DNA of 64,000 bases from Salipiger aestuarii (lineage in GTDB: Bacteria; Pseudomonadota; Alphaproteobacteria; Rhodobacterales; Rhodobacteraceae): the NCBI RefSeq assembly GCF_003259905.1, contig NZ_QLMG01000002.1, positions 172,442-236,441 of the forward strand. The letters run 5' to 3'. A model generated the notes under the pieces. It ran no database searches. It worked only from the letters and a program-made list of their open reading frames with translations, and was not told the origin of the DNA. Below, one piece after another: positions 1 through 9,021 of this stretch; positions within the stretch are counted from its first letter, which is position 1, and each line of letters starts with the position of its first letter. The position numbers and the translations under genes are program-made.

Positions 1-565
1 GGAACGACGTGATGCGGTCGGCGCCATCCACCGCTATGCAGCCAAAGGCCGACGCCTCGGGGCGGTCCACCGTAAGGCAGCCCACCGTCACATCGGCGCC
101 GGCTTCGACATGCTGGCGCAGCATCAGCTCGTAATCCATCTTGTAGATATGATCCCCGGCCAGGATCACGATATGGTCGATGTCGTAGCTGTCGATGATG
201 TCGATGTTCTGCGCCACCGCATCGACGGTGCCGCGATACCACATCCCCTCGGACACCCGCTGCGAGGCGGGCAGGATGTCCAGAAATTCGTTGCGCTCGG
301 CGCGAAAGAAATTCCATCCCCGCTGAACGTGGCGGATCAGGCTATGCGCCTTGTACTGCGTGGCCAGCGCCATCTTCCGGATGCCGGAGTTCAGCGCGTT
401 GGACAGGGTAAAGTCGATGATGCGGCCCTTGCCACCGAAATAGACCGCCGGTTTCACCCGGCTGTTGGTCAGTTCGTGCAGCCGCGAACCGCGCCCCCCC
501 GCGAGCACGAAGGCCATGCTGCGCGTGGCCAGCCTGGGATTTTTCCTGAGATTGCTCTTGGGCAT
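1..565 (-). CDS. glgC: Glucose-1-phosphate adenylyltransferase, N-terminal part (runs off left edge)
   Basis: Makes ADP-glucose from glucose-1-phosphate and ATP, the committed step of bacterial glycogen synthesis in the cytoplasm. The visible 188 codons begin [12 protein letters not shown] and contain the nucleotidyltransferase signature [11 protein letters not shown] at about residues 19-29, then [33 protein letters not shown] and the [11 protein letters not shown] sugar-nucleotide block, all typical of GlgC. The ATG is preceded by GAGGAG at a good distance. It lies 73 bases downstream of glgB on the same strand and is probably the sixth gene of the operon led by the LacI-type regulator. The C-terminal beta-helix domain is outside the window, so allosteric properties cannot be judged. 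Confidence 0.95.
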   Translation of the reverse strand, partial: MPKSNLRKNPRLATRSMAFVLAGGRGSRLHELTNSRVKPAVYFGGKGRIIDFTLSNALNSGIRKMALATQYKAHSLIRHVQRGWNFFRAERNEFLDILPASQRVSEGMWYRGTVDAVAQNIDIIDSYDIDHIVILAGDHIYKMDYELMLRQHVEAGADVTVGCLTVDRPEASAFGCIAVDGADRITSF

Positions 566-638
566 GTGGGTTGTCTCCTCATCACCGGCCACCTGCTCCC
601 GAGCCTTGGCGACCGCATTTCGTGAACCCGTCAAAACA

Positions 639-2825
639 TCACTCGTGATCGCGCACCAGATAGATCACGGACAACGGCGGAAGCACGATATCCGCATGCG
701 CCGGCTGGCCGTGGTGGCTTCCATCCAGGGCCTCGACGACCCCGTAATTGCCCCGGTTCCCGCCCCCGTAAAGGCTGGCGTCGCTGTTGAGCGCCTCGCG
801 CCAGATACCCGCCGCGGGCATCCCCATCCGATAAGCAACGTGTTCCCTGGGGGTAAAGTTGCAGATGACCACCACTTCGGCATCCTCGGGCGCGCCCCGG
901 CGCACCCACGCGAAGACCGAGTTCTGCGCGTCGTCGCCGCGAATCCACGAAAAACCGTCGTCAAAGCAATCCCTGGCATGCAGCGCGGGCAGGGTCTGGT
1001 ATAGATGGTTCAGATCCCGCACGAGGGTCTGCATCCCCGCGTGCATCGGGTTTTCAAGGCAATCCCAATCGACTTGCGCGTCGTGATTCCATTCCGACCG
1101 CTGCGCCAGTTCCTGCCCCATGAACAACAGCTTCTTGCCCGGATGGCCCCACATGAACCCGTAATAGGCCCGCAGGTTGGCGAATTTTTCCCAGTCGTTG
1201 CCCGGCATCTTGCCGATCATCGACCCCTTGCCGTGCACCACCTCGTCATGGCTGATTGGCAGGATGAAATTTTCCGAAAACGCATAGACCAGGCCAAAGG
1301 TCATCTGGTGATGGTGGTGCGAGCGATAGATCGGGTCCTTTTTCATGTATTCCAGGGTGTCGTTCATCCAGCCCATGTTCCATTTGAACCCAAAGCCAAG
1401 CCCGCCCTGATCGACGGGTTGCGACACGCCGGGATAGGCGGTGCTTTCCTCGGCCACGGTCATGATGCCCGTGTGCCGGCCGTAGGTTTCGCTGTTCATG
1501 CGCTGAAGCAGGGCGATGGCCTCGTAGTTTTCCCGCCCGCCATCCTTGTTGGGCACCCATTCGCCGGGGTTGCGCGAATAGTCGCGGTACAGCATCGACG
1601 CCACCGCATCGACCCGCAGGGCATCTATGTGGAATTCCTCTAGCCAATACAGGGCGTTGGCGGTCAGGAAATTCGACACCTCGGCGCGTCCGTAATTGTA
1701 GATGAGGGTGTTCCAGTCCTTGTGGAACCCTTCCCTGGGGTCAGCATGTTCATAAAGCGGCGTGCCGTCGAACTGCCCAAGCCCGTGTGGATCTGACGGG
1801 AAATGCCCCGGCACCCAGTCAAGAATCACGCCAAGCCCGGCGCGGTGCGCGGCGTTGACCAGGTCGCGAAATTCGCTGGGCAGGCCGCAGCGGATGGTGG
1901 GGGCGAACATGCCGATGGGCTGATAGCCCCAGGACCCGTCAAAGGGATATTCGCTGATCGGCATCAGCTCGATATGGGTGAACCCCATGTCGCGCACATA
2001 TTCGACCAGTTCGGTCGCGGCCTCGATATAGGAAATCGGGCGGCCCCAGTCCTTGCGCCGCCACGAGGGCAGGTGCACCTCGTAGATGCTGATCGGGGCG
2101 GTGCGCTGTTGCGCCTCGGCGCGGGTGCCGATCCAGCCCTCGTCCGACCAGTCATAGTTGCGGATGTCGCGCACGACAGAGGCATTGGCGGGGGGGTGTT
2201 CCGAGCCAAAACCGACCGGGTCGGCCTTGCGCGGCTGCATCGTGCCATCGGGACCGATGATCTCATAGCGGTAACGGGCGCCGTCGCCGACGTAGGGAAT
2301 GAAAATTTCCCACACGCCGGTGGCGCCGCGTTTGCGCATGGCGTGGCGGCGGCCGTCCCACCAGTTGAATTCCCCGATCACCGACACCCGGCGCGCATTG
2401 GGCGCCCAGACCGCGAAATGCGTGCCGTGTTGGTCTTCGTGCTGCATCACATGGGCGCCGAGGGCCTCCCAGATGCGCAGGTGGCTGCCTTCACCCAGCA
2501 GGTATTCATCCATCTCGCCCAGCACGGGGCCAAAACGGTAGGCGTCTTCGTAATCCCAGTGATTGCCCTTTGCGCCGCCGCGCAGGTAATAGGACTGCGC
2601 GCCCGGCACGGGGCCGCGAAAAATGCCGGGCGCATCGTCCACCGGGTGCAGCCGGTGGCCATCATCGCCGACGACGGCCCACATGTCTTCTGCGCCGGGA
2701 TCGAATGCCGTGACATATCGCTGTCCGTCGATCTCATGCGGGCCCAGAAGGGAAAATGGGTCGTCGTGCTGCCCGTTTATCAGGCGGTGGTAATCCGGGG
2801 CGGAGGGGTGAGTTGCATCCATCAT
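639..2825 (-). CDS. glgB: 1,4-alpha-glucan branching enzyme
   Basis: Cytoplasmic GH13 enzyme that introduces alpha-1,6 branches into glycogen. At 728 residues it has the full bacterial length: an N-terminal carbohydrate-binding part (LLGPHEIDG, about residues 25-31), a CBM48 region ([22 protein letters not shown]), then the catalytic barrel with [20 protein letters not shown], the nucleophile region [17 protein letters not shown], the acid/base region [12 protein letters not shown] and [14 protein letters not shown]. Two adjacent ATG codons are possible starts; the first is used. It sits between glgP and glgC, 61 bases after glgP, in the same leftward operon. Confidence 0.97.
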   Translation of the reverse strand: MMDATHPSAPDYHRLINGQHDDPFSLLGPHEIDGQRYVTAFDPGAEDMWAVVGDDGHRLHPVDDAPGIFRGPVPGAQSYYLRGGAKGNHWDYEDAYRFGPVLGEMDEYLLGEGSHLRIWEALGAHVMQHEDQHGTHFAVWAPNARRVSVIGEFNWWDGRRHAMRKRGATGVWEIFIPYVGDGARYRYEIIGPDGTMQPRKADPVGFGSEHPPANASVVRDIRNYDWSDEGWIGTRAEAQQRTAPISIYEVHLPSWRRKDWGRPISYIEAATELVEYVRDMGFTHIELMPISEYPFDGSWGYQPIGMFAPTIRCGLPSEFRDLVNAAHRAGLGVILDWVPGHFPSDPHGLGQFDGTPLYEHADPREGFHKDWNTLIYNYGRAEVSNFLTANALYWLEEFHIDALRVDAVASMLYRDYSRNPGEWVPNKDGGRENYEAIALLQRMNSETYGRHTGIMTVAEESTAYPGVSQPVDQGGLGFGFKWNMGWMNDTLEYMKKDPIYRSHHHHQMTFGLVYAFSENFILPISHDEVVHGKGSMIGKMPGNDWEKFANLRAYYGFMWGHPGKKLLFMGQELAQRSEWNHDAQVDWDCLENPMHAGMQTLVRDLNHLYQTLPALHARDCFDDGFSWIRGDDAQNSVFAWVRRGAPEDAEVVVICNFTPREHVAYRMGMPAAGIWREALNSDASLYGGGNRGNYGVVEALDGSHHGQPAHADIVLPPLSVIYLVRDHE

Positions 2826-2886
2826 ACCCCGGAGATTAGTGCACTCGGCCCGCGCTGCAATGGCTCAGATCACCGATTGCCGCGAC

Positions 2887-5271
2887 TTACGGCAAAAGGC
2901 TCTGCGCCTTCCAGATATCCGCCATGTAGCCACGGATTGTCCGGTCGGACGAGAACCAGCCCGAGCGCGCGGTGTTGAGCGCCGCCATCCGTGCCCAGCC
3001 TGTCCGGTCGGCGAAGGCGGTGTCGACCTCGCGTTGCGCGCGCCAGTAATCGGTGAAATCGGAACAGACCAGAAAGAAATCCGGCCCTTCGAGATTGTCC
3101 ACCACCCCGGCATAGCGGTCGGGTTCGGAGGGGCTGAACCGGCCCTCGCGGATGAGTTTCAGCGCCGAGGCCAGGCGCGGGTCGGCGTCGATGGCACGGC
3201 GGGCGTGGTTTTCCACGGTGCGGCGTTCCATCACCTCTTCGGCGGTCATGCCGAACAGGAAGAAATTCTCGGGGCCCACATGATCGCGGATTTCCACGTT
3301 TGCACCATCCAGCGTGCCGACAGTGGGCGCGCCGTTCAGCGCGAATTTCATGTTGCCGGTCCCGGACGCTTCCTTGCCCGCGGTCGAGATCTGTTCGGAC
3401 AGGTCCGCCGCCGGCACCAGCCGTTCGGCAAGGCTGACGTTGTAATTGGGCAGGAATGCGATCTTGAGGTATTTGTTGGTGACGGGGTCGTTGTTGATGA
3501 CCACTGCGGCGTCGTTGATGAGCCGGATGATGTCCTTGGCGAAGAAATAGCCGGGGGCCGCCTTGCCCGCGAACAGCTTGAGCCGGGGCGTCCAGCCCGC
3601 ATCCGGGTTTTCGCGGATTTCCTGCCAGTGGGCGATGGCCTCGATGATGTTGAGGTGCTGGCGCTTGTATTCGTGCATCCGCTTGATCTGGATGTCGAAC
3701 AGCATTTCGGGATCGGTGTGCAGCCCGTAGGTCTGACCCATCCAGTTGGACAGCTCGATCTTGTTGCTTTTCTTGACATTCCAGTAGCGGTCGATCCAGC
3801 CGCTGTCCTCGATGAACGGTTCCAGCTTTTGCAGCTGTTCCAGATCGTCGATCCAGCCGTCCCCGATAGAGTCGGTGATCAGCCCGGCGAGTGCGGGGTT
3901 GCAGGCCAGCAGCCAGCGGCGCGGGGTCACGCCGTTGGTCTCGTTCACGATGCGGTCGGGATGCAGACGGTGAAGTTCGGAAAACACCGTGGTTTTCATC
4001 AGATCGGTGTGCAGCGCCGACACGCCGTTGACGTGATGGGCCATGACGAACGACAGCTGCCCCATCTTGACCTGATGGTCGGCGCGCATCGACTGGGTGC
4101 GCGATGGGTTTTGCGTGGCATGGGCATTGTCGATCTGGTCGACCAGTTGCAGATGGCGCGGCAGCAGCCGCCCGAACAGATCCTCGCCCCAGGATTCCAG
4201 CGCCTCGGGCATCAGCGTGTGGTTGGTGTATGACAGCGTGCCGCGCGCGATTTCCATCGCGTCTTCGAACGGCAGGCCGCGCTCGTCGTGCAGGATGCGC
4301 ACCAGTTCGGGACCTGCGATGGCGGGGTGGGTGTCGTTCAGCTGGATCGCCACCTTGTCGGGCAGCTTGCGCAGGTCGCCGAACTGGTTGTTGAACCGGC
4401 GCAGGATGTCGCGCAACGCCGCGGCGGTCAGGAAATATTCCTGCTTGAGCCGCAGCTCCTTGCCCTGTTCGGTGGTGTCATCGGGGTAAAGAACGCGCGA
4501 AATGGTGCGGGCCAGCGCCTCGGGGGCGGCGGCCCTGGCATAGTCGCCGTGGTTGAATGCGTCCAGGTCGAACGGATGGATCGCGCGGCCCGACCACAGC
4601 CGCAGCGTGTTGGCCCAGCGCCCCCTGAAGCCCACAACCGGCGTGTCGAATGCCTCGGCCTCGACTTCCTCGCCGGGGTACCAGCGCACGGTTTCGCCGC
4701 GCATATCGACATGGCCGCCAAAACCGATGCGGTAGCGCACCTCGGGGCGTTCGAATTCCCAGGCGTGGCGCTGGCCGAGCCATGTTTCGGGCTGTTCGAC
4801 CTGCCGCCCGTCGACAAAGCTCTGGCGGAACAGGCCGTGTTCATAGCGGATGCCATAGCCATGCGCCGGGCAACCGACCGTCGACAGGCTTTCCAGAAAG
4901 CACGCCGCCAGGCGGCCAAGCCCGCCGTTGCCGAGGGCCGCGTCGGGTTCATCCGACAGCACCTCATGGTAATCCTTGTCGAATTCGCTCAGCGCTGCCT
5001 TGGCCTCTTCGACCAGTTCCAGGTTGACGATACCGTCTTCCAGCAGGCGCCCGATCAGGAATTCCATCGACAGGTAGTAGACGCGCTTTGCCCCGGTCTC
5101 ATAGGTTTTTTCCGTCGCCTTGAACCACGCGTCCACGATCCGATCGCGCACCGCGTAGCTGAGTGCCATCCGCCAGTCTTCGAGGATCGCGTGTTCGGGG
5201 TCCTTGCCAAACGAGTAGGTCAGGTGGCGCAGGATCGCATCGCGAAGGGAGGGGGTGGACAGTTGCAGCAT
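2887..5271 (-). CDS. glgP: Glycogen/maltodextrin phosphorylase
   Basis: Releases glucose-1-phosphate from alpha-1,4-glucan ends; a GT35 enzyme that uses pyridoxal phosphate. The 794-residue product has the PLP-lysine block EASGTGNMKFALNGA near its C-terminal third, LGNGGLGRLAACFLES near the N-terminus, and IQLNDTHPAIAGPELVR, all standard for the family. ATG at 5271 is chosen because GGAAAGAAG precedes it; a GTG eight codons upstream (5295) is the alternative. It lies between glk and glgB. The 105 bases separating it from glk contain a perfect 16-base CG-rich palindrome (5331-5346), so it may have its own promoter or a processing site. Confidence 0.96.
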   Translation of the reverse strand: MLQLSTPSLRDAILRHLTYSFGKDPEHAILEDWRMALSYAVRDRIVDAWFKATEKTYETGAKRVYYLSMEFLIGRLLEDGIVNLELVEEAKAALSEFDKDYHEVLSDEPDAALGNGGLGRLAACFLESLSTVGCPAHGYGIRYEHGLFRQSFVDGRQVEQPETWLGQRHAWEFERPEVRYRIGFGGHVDMRGETVRWYPGEEVEAEAFDTPVVGFRGRWANTLRLWSGRAIHPFDLDAFNHGDYARAAAPEALARTISRVLYPDDTTEQGKELRLKQEYFLTAAALRDILRRFNNQFGDLRKLPDKVAIQLNDTHPAIAGPELVRILHDERGLPFEDAMEIARGTLSYTNHTLMPEALESWGEDLFGRLLPRHLQLVDQIDNAHATQNPSRTQSMRADHQVKMGQLSFVMAHHVNGVSALHTDLMKTTVFSELHRLHPDRIVNETNGVTPRRWLLACNPALAGLITDSIGDGWIDDLEQLQKLEPFIEDSGWIDRYWNVKKSNKIELSNWMGQTYGLHTDPEMLFDIQIKRMHEYKRQHLNIIEAIAHWQEIRENPDAGWTPRLKLFAGKAAPGYFFAKDIIRLINDAAVVINNDPVTNKYLKIAFLPNYNVSLAERLVPAADLSEQISTAGKEASGTGNMKFALNGAPTVGTLDGANVEIRDHVGPENFFLFGMTAEEVMERRTVENHARRAIDADPRLASALKLIREGRFSPSEPDRYAGVVDNLEGPDFFLVCSDFTDYWRAQREVDTAFADRTGWARMAALNTARSGWFSSDRTIRGYMADIWKAQSLLP

Positions 5272-5330
5272 AAGCGTCTTCTTTCCATGTGGCACGGCGC
5301 CCAGGCGCGCCCGCGCACTGTGCTTGAATT

Positions 5331-5346
5331 CGTGCGCGCGCGCACG
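5331..5346. repeat. 16-bp perfect palindrome in the glk-glgP gap
   Basis: CGTGCGCGCGCGCACG reads identically on both strands and is an almost strictly alternating pyrimidine-purine run. It lies about 60 bases upstream of the glgP start, outside any gene. It could be a regulator site, a hairpin at an operon processing point, or a Z-DNA-prone tract; the sequence alone does not decide. Confidence 0.5.
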
Positions 5347-5400
5347 CGGCTTAACCCGGTAACAACAGGCCTGTCCGCGAAAAGCAAGCGCGCCAGCGCT

Positions 5401-6369
5401 TCAGTCGATCAAATCCACCTGTTCGGACAGATGACATGCACAACCTGTAAGCGCCGCGTAGTCGTCTGTCAGAAGGTGCACGGGAAACTGATCCATGAAG
5501 GCGCTGAACCGCCCCTTGTCGCGAAATCCGTCGGCAAAGCCGTGGGTCACCAGATGCGGCCCGAAGTGACGCGCCACGCCGCCGATCAGGAAAATCCCGC
5601 CAAAGGGCAGGGTGGTCAGCGCAAGGTCGCCGCAGACCCGGCCCAGCAGCTTCGAAAACGTCTCGACCGCGCGAAGGGCACGGGGATCGCCCGCCTCCAT
5701 CAGGGCCATGATCTCGGCGGCGGGCTTTTCATCGCTGACCCCGTCTTCGGAACATAACCAGTTCCAGATCCGCTCAAAACCGCGCCCGGACAGGAAATGT
5801 TCGATCCCCGCGCCCGCGTGGAGCCTGGAGACGTGGTGAAACAGCCGCAGCTCGTCTTCCGAGCGCAGGCCGAGCGTGGCATGCCCGGCCTCGGCGGGGG
5901 GCACCAGCGTGCGGTCGCCCAGTCGGTACACGGGCGCGGCATTCATGCCGGTGCCCACGCCCACCACCAGCCGGGCCGACCGGGGGCTGGCGGGCTGGCC
6001 GGGCAGCAGCGGGGTCAGGTTCTCGGGCGCGATCAGACCCAGCGCGTGGCCCTGCGCCTGCAGATCGTTCAGCACCGCCAGCGTTTCGGCGCCGGTCGCC
6101 TCGTGCAGCATCTCGCGATCGACGCTCCAGTCGATGTTGGTCAGCCGGCCCGCGCTGTCGCGCACCGGCCCCGCGACCGCGACACAGCAGCCCTGGGGGC
6201 GGGCGCCGGTTTCGGCGAGATACCGGCGCAGCACAGCCCCGATGCCGGAGTAATCGGCGTTGCGATAGCTTTTGGCGCTGGTCAGATCGACCGACGTGCC
6301 ACGGCCCAGCGCCACGCGTGTGTTGGTGCCCCCGATATCCGCAAGAACCACCGTCATGTCCGCGTTCAT
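5401..6369 (-). CDS. glk: Glucokinase (Glk family)
   Basis: Phosphorylates glucose released by the alpha- and beta-glucosidases of this locus. The 322-residue protein starts MNADMTVVLADIGGTNTRVAL, the phosphate-binding loop of the bacterial Glk family (PF02685-type, not ROK: no CxCGxxGC zinc motif is present). GVGTGMNAA and PAEAGHATLG further along match the family's ATP- and sugar-binding blocks. The ATG at 6369 follows GGAGG at 7 bases; a TTG at 6375 would overlap the previous gene by 4 bases and is less likely. It follows the beta-glucosidase almost without a gap, so the two are likely translationally coupled. Confidence 0.93.
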   Translation of the reverse strand: MNADMTVVLADIGGTNTRVALGRGTSVDLTSAKSYRNADYSGIGAVLRRYLAETGARPQGCCVAVAGPVRDSAGRLTNIDWSVDREMLHEATGAETLAVLNDLQAQGHALGLIAPENLTPLLPGQPASPRSARLVVGVGTGMNAAPVYRLGDRTLVPPAEAGHATLGLRSEDELRLFHHVSRLHAGAGIEHFLSGRGFERIWNWLCSEDGVSDEKPAAEIMALMEAGDPRALRAVETFSKLLGRVCGDLALTTLPFGGIFLIGGVARHFGPHLVTHGFADGFRDKGRFSAFMDQFPVHLLTDDYAALTGCACHLSEQVDLID

Positions 6370-6371
6370 CC

Positions 6372-7700
6372 TCAAGCCTCCGTCAGTGCAGCCCTAAGGG
6401 CGTGGTAGGAAGCTTTGGGCGTGCGCGCAAGCGTATCGAAATCGACGTGAACCAGGCCGAAACGCTTGTCATACCCAAAGCTCCATTCGTAATTGTCGAG
6501 CAGGGACCAGCAGAAATATCCCTGAACCGGGGCGCCGTCGGCGATGGCGCGGCTGACGGCGCTCAGGTGCTTTTCCAGATAGTCGATGCGGTGGGGGTCG
6601 GGCACCTCGCCCCCGACGATGTCGTCATGCGCGGCCATGCCGTTTTCGGTGACATAAAGCGGCAGTTCGCCGGTATATTCGCGCGCGGTGCGGGTCAGCA
6701 AGGCGTGCAGGCCTTCGGGGTGGATTTCCCAGTCCATATAGGTTTTGGGCAGGACGCCGGGCACCTCGCGCAGCGATGGCCAGGGGGCCTTGGGGTCGGC
6801 CGCGATGTTCTTGCGCGTGTAGTAGTTGATGCCGCACCAGTCGATCGGCTGCGAGATCAGCGCCATGTCATCCTGCCAGTTTTCCGGCATGTGGGGCTCC
6901 AGCGCATCCAGCACGATGGCCGGATAGTCGCCTTTGAATACACCGCCCATGAACCAGCGGTTGTAGATGCCGTCGTAGCGGGCGGCGGCGGCGCGCGCGG
7001 CGTCGCTGTCATCGGCGGGGTTGGACCATTCCATATTGAACACCCCGCCAAGGCCCGTCATGCCGAGCCCGCGCATCACCTCGATCGCGCGGCCATGCGC
7101 CAGCAGGACGTGGTGCATGGCACGGGTGGCGGCGCGGATGTCGCGCAGGCCGGGCGCTTGCAGCCCCATGAAATGCGACAGCCACGCCACGCACCATGGC
7201 TCGTTGATCGGGGCGACCGTTTCCATGCGGTCGCCGATCCTGGCCATGACGGTTTCTGTAAAATCCCCGAACCAGGCCGCGATGTCGCGGTTGCGCCAGC
7301 CGCCGAGGTCCGCCAGCGCCGAGGGCAGTTCCCAATGGTACAGCGTCGCATAGGGTTTCAGGCCCCGTTTCAGCATCGCGTCGGTCAGCCGGTCATAGAA
7401 ATCCAGCCCCTCGGGGTTCGGGGCGCCGCGCCCGTCCGGCATCACCCGCGCCCAGGAGATCGAAAAGCGGTAGGCATCGAACCCGGCGGCGGCCACAAGG
7501 TCGAGGTCTTCGGGATAGCGGTGATAATGGTCGCAGGCCCGCGCGCCGTTCTCGGCACGGGTGACGTTGCCGGGGGTGGCGGCGTAATCGTCCCAATGCG
7601 TGCGCCCTGCGCCGCCAAAGCCATGGCCTTCGATCTGGTAGCTCGATGTGGCGGCGCCGAAGAGAAAGCCTTCGGGAAAATCCTTGCGGGTCAGTTTCAT
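6372..7700 (-). CDS. GH1 family beta-glucosidase
   Basis: Hydrolyses beta-linked glucosides in the cytoplasm. The N-terminus has the family signature FLFGAATSSYQIEG (about 12-25). The acid/base glutamate is E167 in APINEPW and the nucleophile is E352 in LYVTENG; the length of 442 residues is normal for GH1. No signal peptide is visible. Its start overlaps the LacI-type regulator stop by 4 bases (ATGA), and glk follows directly, forming a tight aglR-bgl-glk unit. Pairing a beta-glucosidase with an alpha-glucoside importer suggests the regulon handles more than one gluco-oligosaccharide type, or that the importer has broad specificity. Confidence 0.93.
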   Translation of the reverse strand: MKLTRKDFPEGFLFGAATSSYQIEGHGFGGAGRTHWDDYAATPGNVTRAENGARACDHYHRYPEDLDLVAAAGFDAYRFSISWARVMPDGRGAPNPEGLDFYDRLTDAMLKRGLKPYATLYHWELPSALADLGGWRNRDIAAWFGDFTETVMARIGDRMETVAPINEPWCVAWLSHFMGLQAPGLRDIRAATRAMHHVLLAHGRAIEVMRGLGMTGLGGVFNMEWSNPADDSDAARAAAARYDGIYNRWFMGGVFKGDYPAIVLDALEPHMPENWQDDMALISQPIDWCGINYYTRKNIAADPKAPWPSLREVPGVLPKTYMDWEIHPEGLHALLTRTAREYTGELPLYVTENGMAAHDDIVGGEVPDPHRIDYLEKHLSAVSRAIADGAPVQGYFCWSLLDNYEWSFGYDKRFGLVHVDFDTLARTPKASYHALRAALTEA

Positions 7701-8743
7701 GCGGGAACCTGTCGTGGTCGGGAAGGGGCGGGGCCGGTCGAGTCCCCGATGATCAGTTGCGCCTCTAGGACGCGGGTTTCCGGGGGCAGGCCCGGATCGG
7801 CGATCCGGCGCAGCAGCATTTCGGCGGCCAGCCGTCCCGCTTCGCGCACGGGCGACCGGGTGGCGGTGAACAGCGGCAGGTCGCGCCCGTTGGACAGATA
7901 GCTGAAATCGTCGTCATGGCTCAGCACCGAAACGTCGTGGCCCATGCGCAGCCCGGCGTCGTGGATGGCGCGGCGCACCCCGATGGCGGAAATCAGCGAC
8001 GAGACCAGAAAGGCGGTGGGCGGCGTTTCCAGTGCCAGCATGTCGCGCGCGGCGCGATAGCCGTAGGGTTCGGTCATCTCCTCGCCCCGTATCAGGGCTG
8101 GGTCGGGGGCGACGCCGCGCGCCGCGAGCGCCTTCAGGTAGCCCAGCTCGCGGCGATGGGCGAAATCCATCGTTTCCAGCCCGTTCAGCAGGGCGATGCG
8201 TCTGTGCCCCAGATCCAGCAGAAACGATGCGGCGCGGCAAAAGGCGCCGGTGTTGTCCATGTCGATCCAGCTGTAGGGCTGGCGCGTCTGCGACGCCCGC
8301 CCATGCACCACGAAAGGCATCCCGAGCCCGGTCAGGAACGGGATGCGCCCGTCGCTGATTCTGGGGCCGTGCACGATGATGCCGTCGACGTTGCCCTTGG
8401 CCTTGAGCCGGCGATAGTTGTCGGCCTCGTCCGCATCGCCGCTTAGCGTCAGGGTCATGTCGTACCCGGCGGCAAGGTAGGTTTCCGAGGCACCGGCGAT
8501 GAAATCACCGAAGACCGGGTTCATCATCTCGTGGCTGGTCGAAATCGGGATGACGTGGCCGATCGCCATGGCCCGCCCGGTGGCCAGCCCGCGGGCGCGC
8601 GGGTTGGGCGTGTAGCCGGTCGCCAGCGCGGCCTCGTTCACCCGCCTGCGCGTTGCCTCTGACACCTCGGGATAACCGTTCAGCGCGCGACTGACGGTTG
8701 TTTGCGACAGGCCGAGCTGTGCGGCCAGTTGTCTGAGATTCAT
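7697..8743 (-). CDS. aglR: LacI-family transcriptional regulator (AglR-like)
   Basis: Probable sugar-responsive repressor of the flanking operons. The 348-residue protein starts MNLRQLAAQLGLSQTTVSRA, a canonical LacI helix-turn-helix, followed by RRVNEAALATGYTPNPRARGL (hinge) and a periplasmic-binding-protein-like effector domain. ATG at 8743 is preceded by GGGGAAGG; upstream in-frame codons lack the helix-turn-helix pattern. It is the first gene of the leftward operon and is divergent from aglE. Two palindromes with the AAGCGCTT core, typical LacI/GalR operators, lie in the shared intergenic region. The symbol follows the conserved aglR-aglEFGAK arrangement of alphaproteobacteria; the effector is not known from sequence. 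Confidence 0.88.
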   Translation of the reverse strand: MNLRQLAAQLGLSQTTVSRALNGYPEVSEATRRRVNEAALATGYTPNPRARGLATGRAMAIGHVIPISTSHEMMNPVFGDFIAGASETYLAAGYDMTLTLSGDADEADNYRRLKAKGNVDGIIVHGPRISDGRIPFLTGLGMPFVVHGRASQTRQPYSWIDMDNTGAFCRAASFLLDLGHRRIALLNGLETMDFAHRRELGYLKALAARGVAPDPALIRGEEMTEPYGYRAARDMLALETPPTAFLVSSLISAIGVRRAIHDAGLRMGHDVSVLSHDDDFSYLSNGRDLPLFTATRSPVREAGRLAAEMLLRRIADPGLPPETRVLEAQLIIGDSTGPAPSRPRQVPA

Positions 8744-8767
8744 CGCCCCAACCTTCCCCCGACGGTT

Positions 8768-8781
8768 CCAAAGCGCTTCGG
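8768..8781. promoter_or_regulatory. Predicted LacI-type operator proximal to aglR
   Basis: CCAAAGCGCTTCGG carries the palindromic AAGCGCTT core (8771-8778) of LacI-family operators, 28 bases upstream of the aglR start codon. The same core recurs 161 bases away near aglE, which suggests a two-operator, divergently acting switch with autoregulation. Confidence 0.7.
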
Positions 8782-8929
8782 ATTTTGCAAAGCGTAACCG
8801 CAAAATGACGGGGACGGAAAGGGGTTTCGCATTTCTGCGAAATAGCTGCGCTGCGGCTTGGAAAGTTCGGAAAAAACTGGAAGGGTGTGATCGACATGCT
8901 AGGTCTTGATCGAAACGTTCATTCAAATT

Positions 8930-8941
8930 CAAAGCGCTTTG
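8930..8941. promoter_or_regulatory. Predicted LacI-type operator proximal to aglE
   Basis: CAAAGCGCTTTG is a perfect 12-base palindrome about 80 bases upstream of the aglE start. It shares its centre with the aglR-proximal site and fits an operator for the adjacent LacI-family protein. Confidence 0.78.
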
Positions 8942-9021
8942 GGGCGACTCGCCTCATGGGCGTTCGCATATCGGCGTCAGCACAACTTTTCGGCGCAAGC
9001 TTAAAGGGAGGACACATCACC

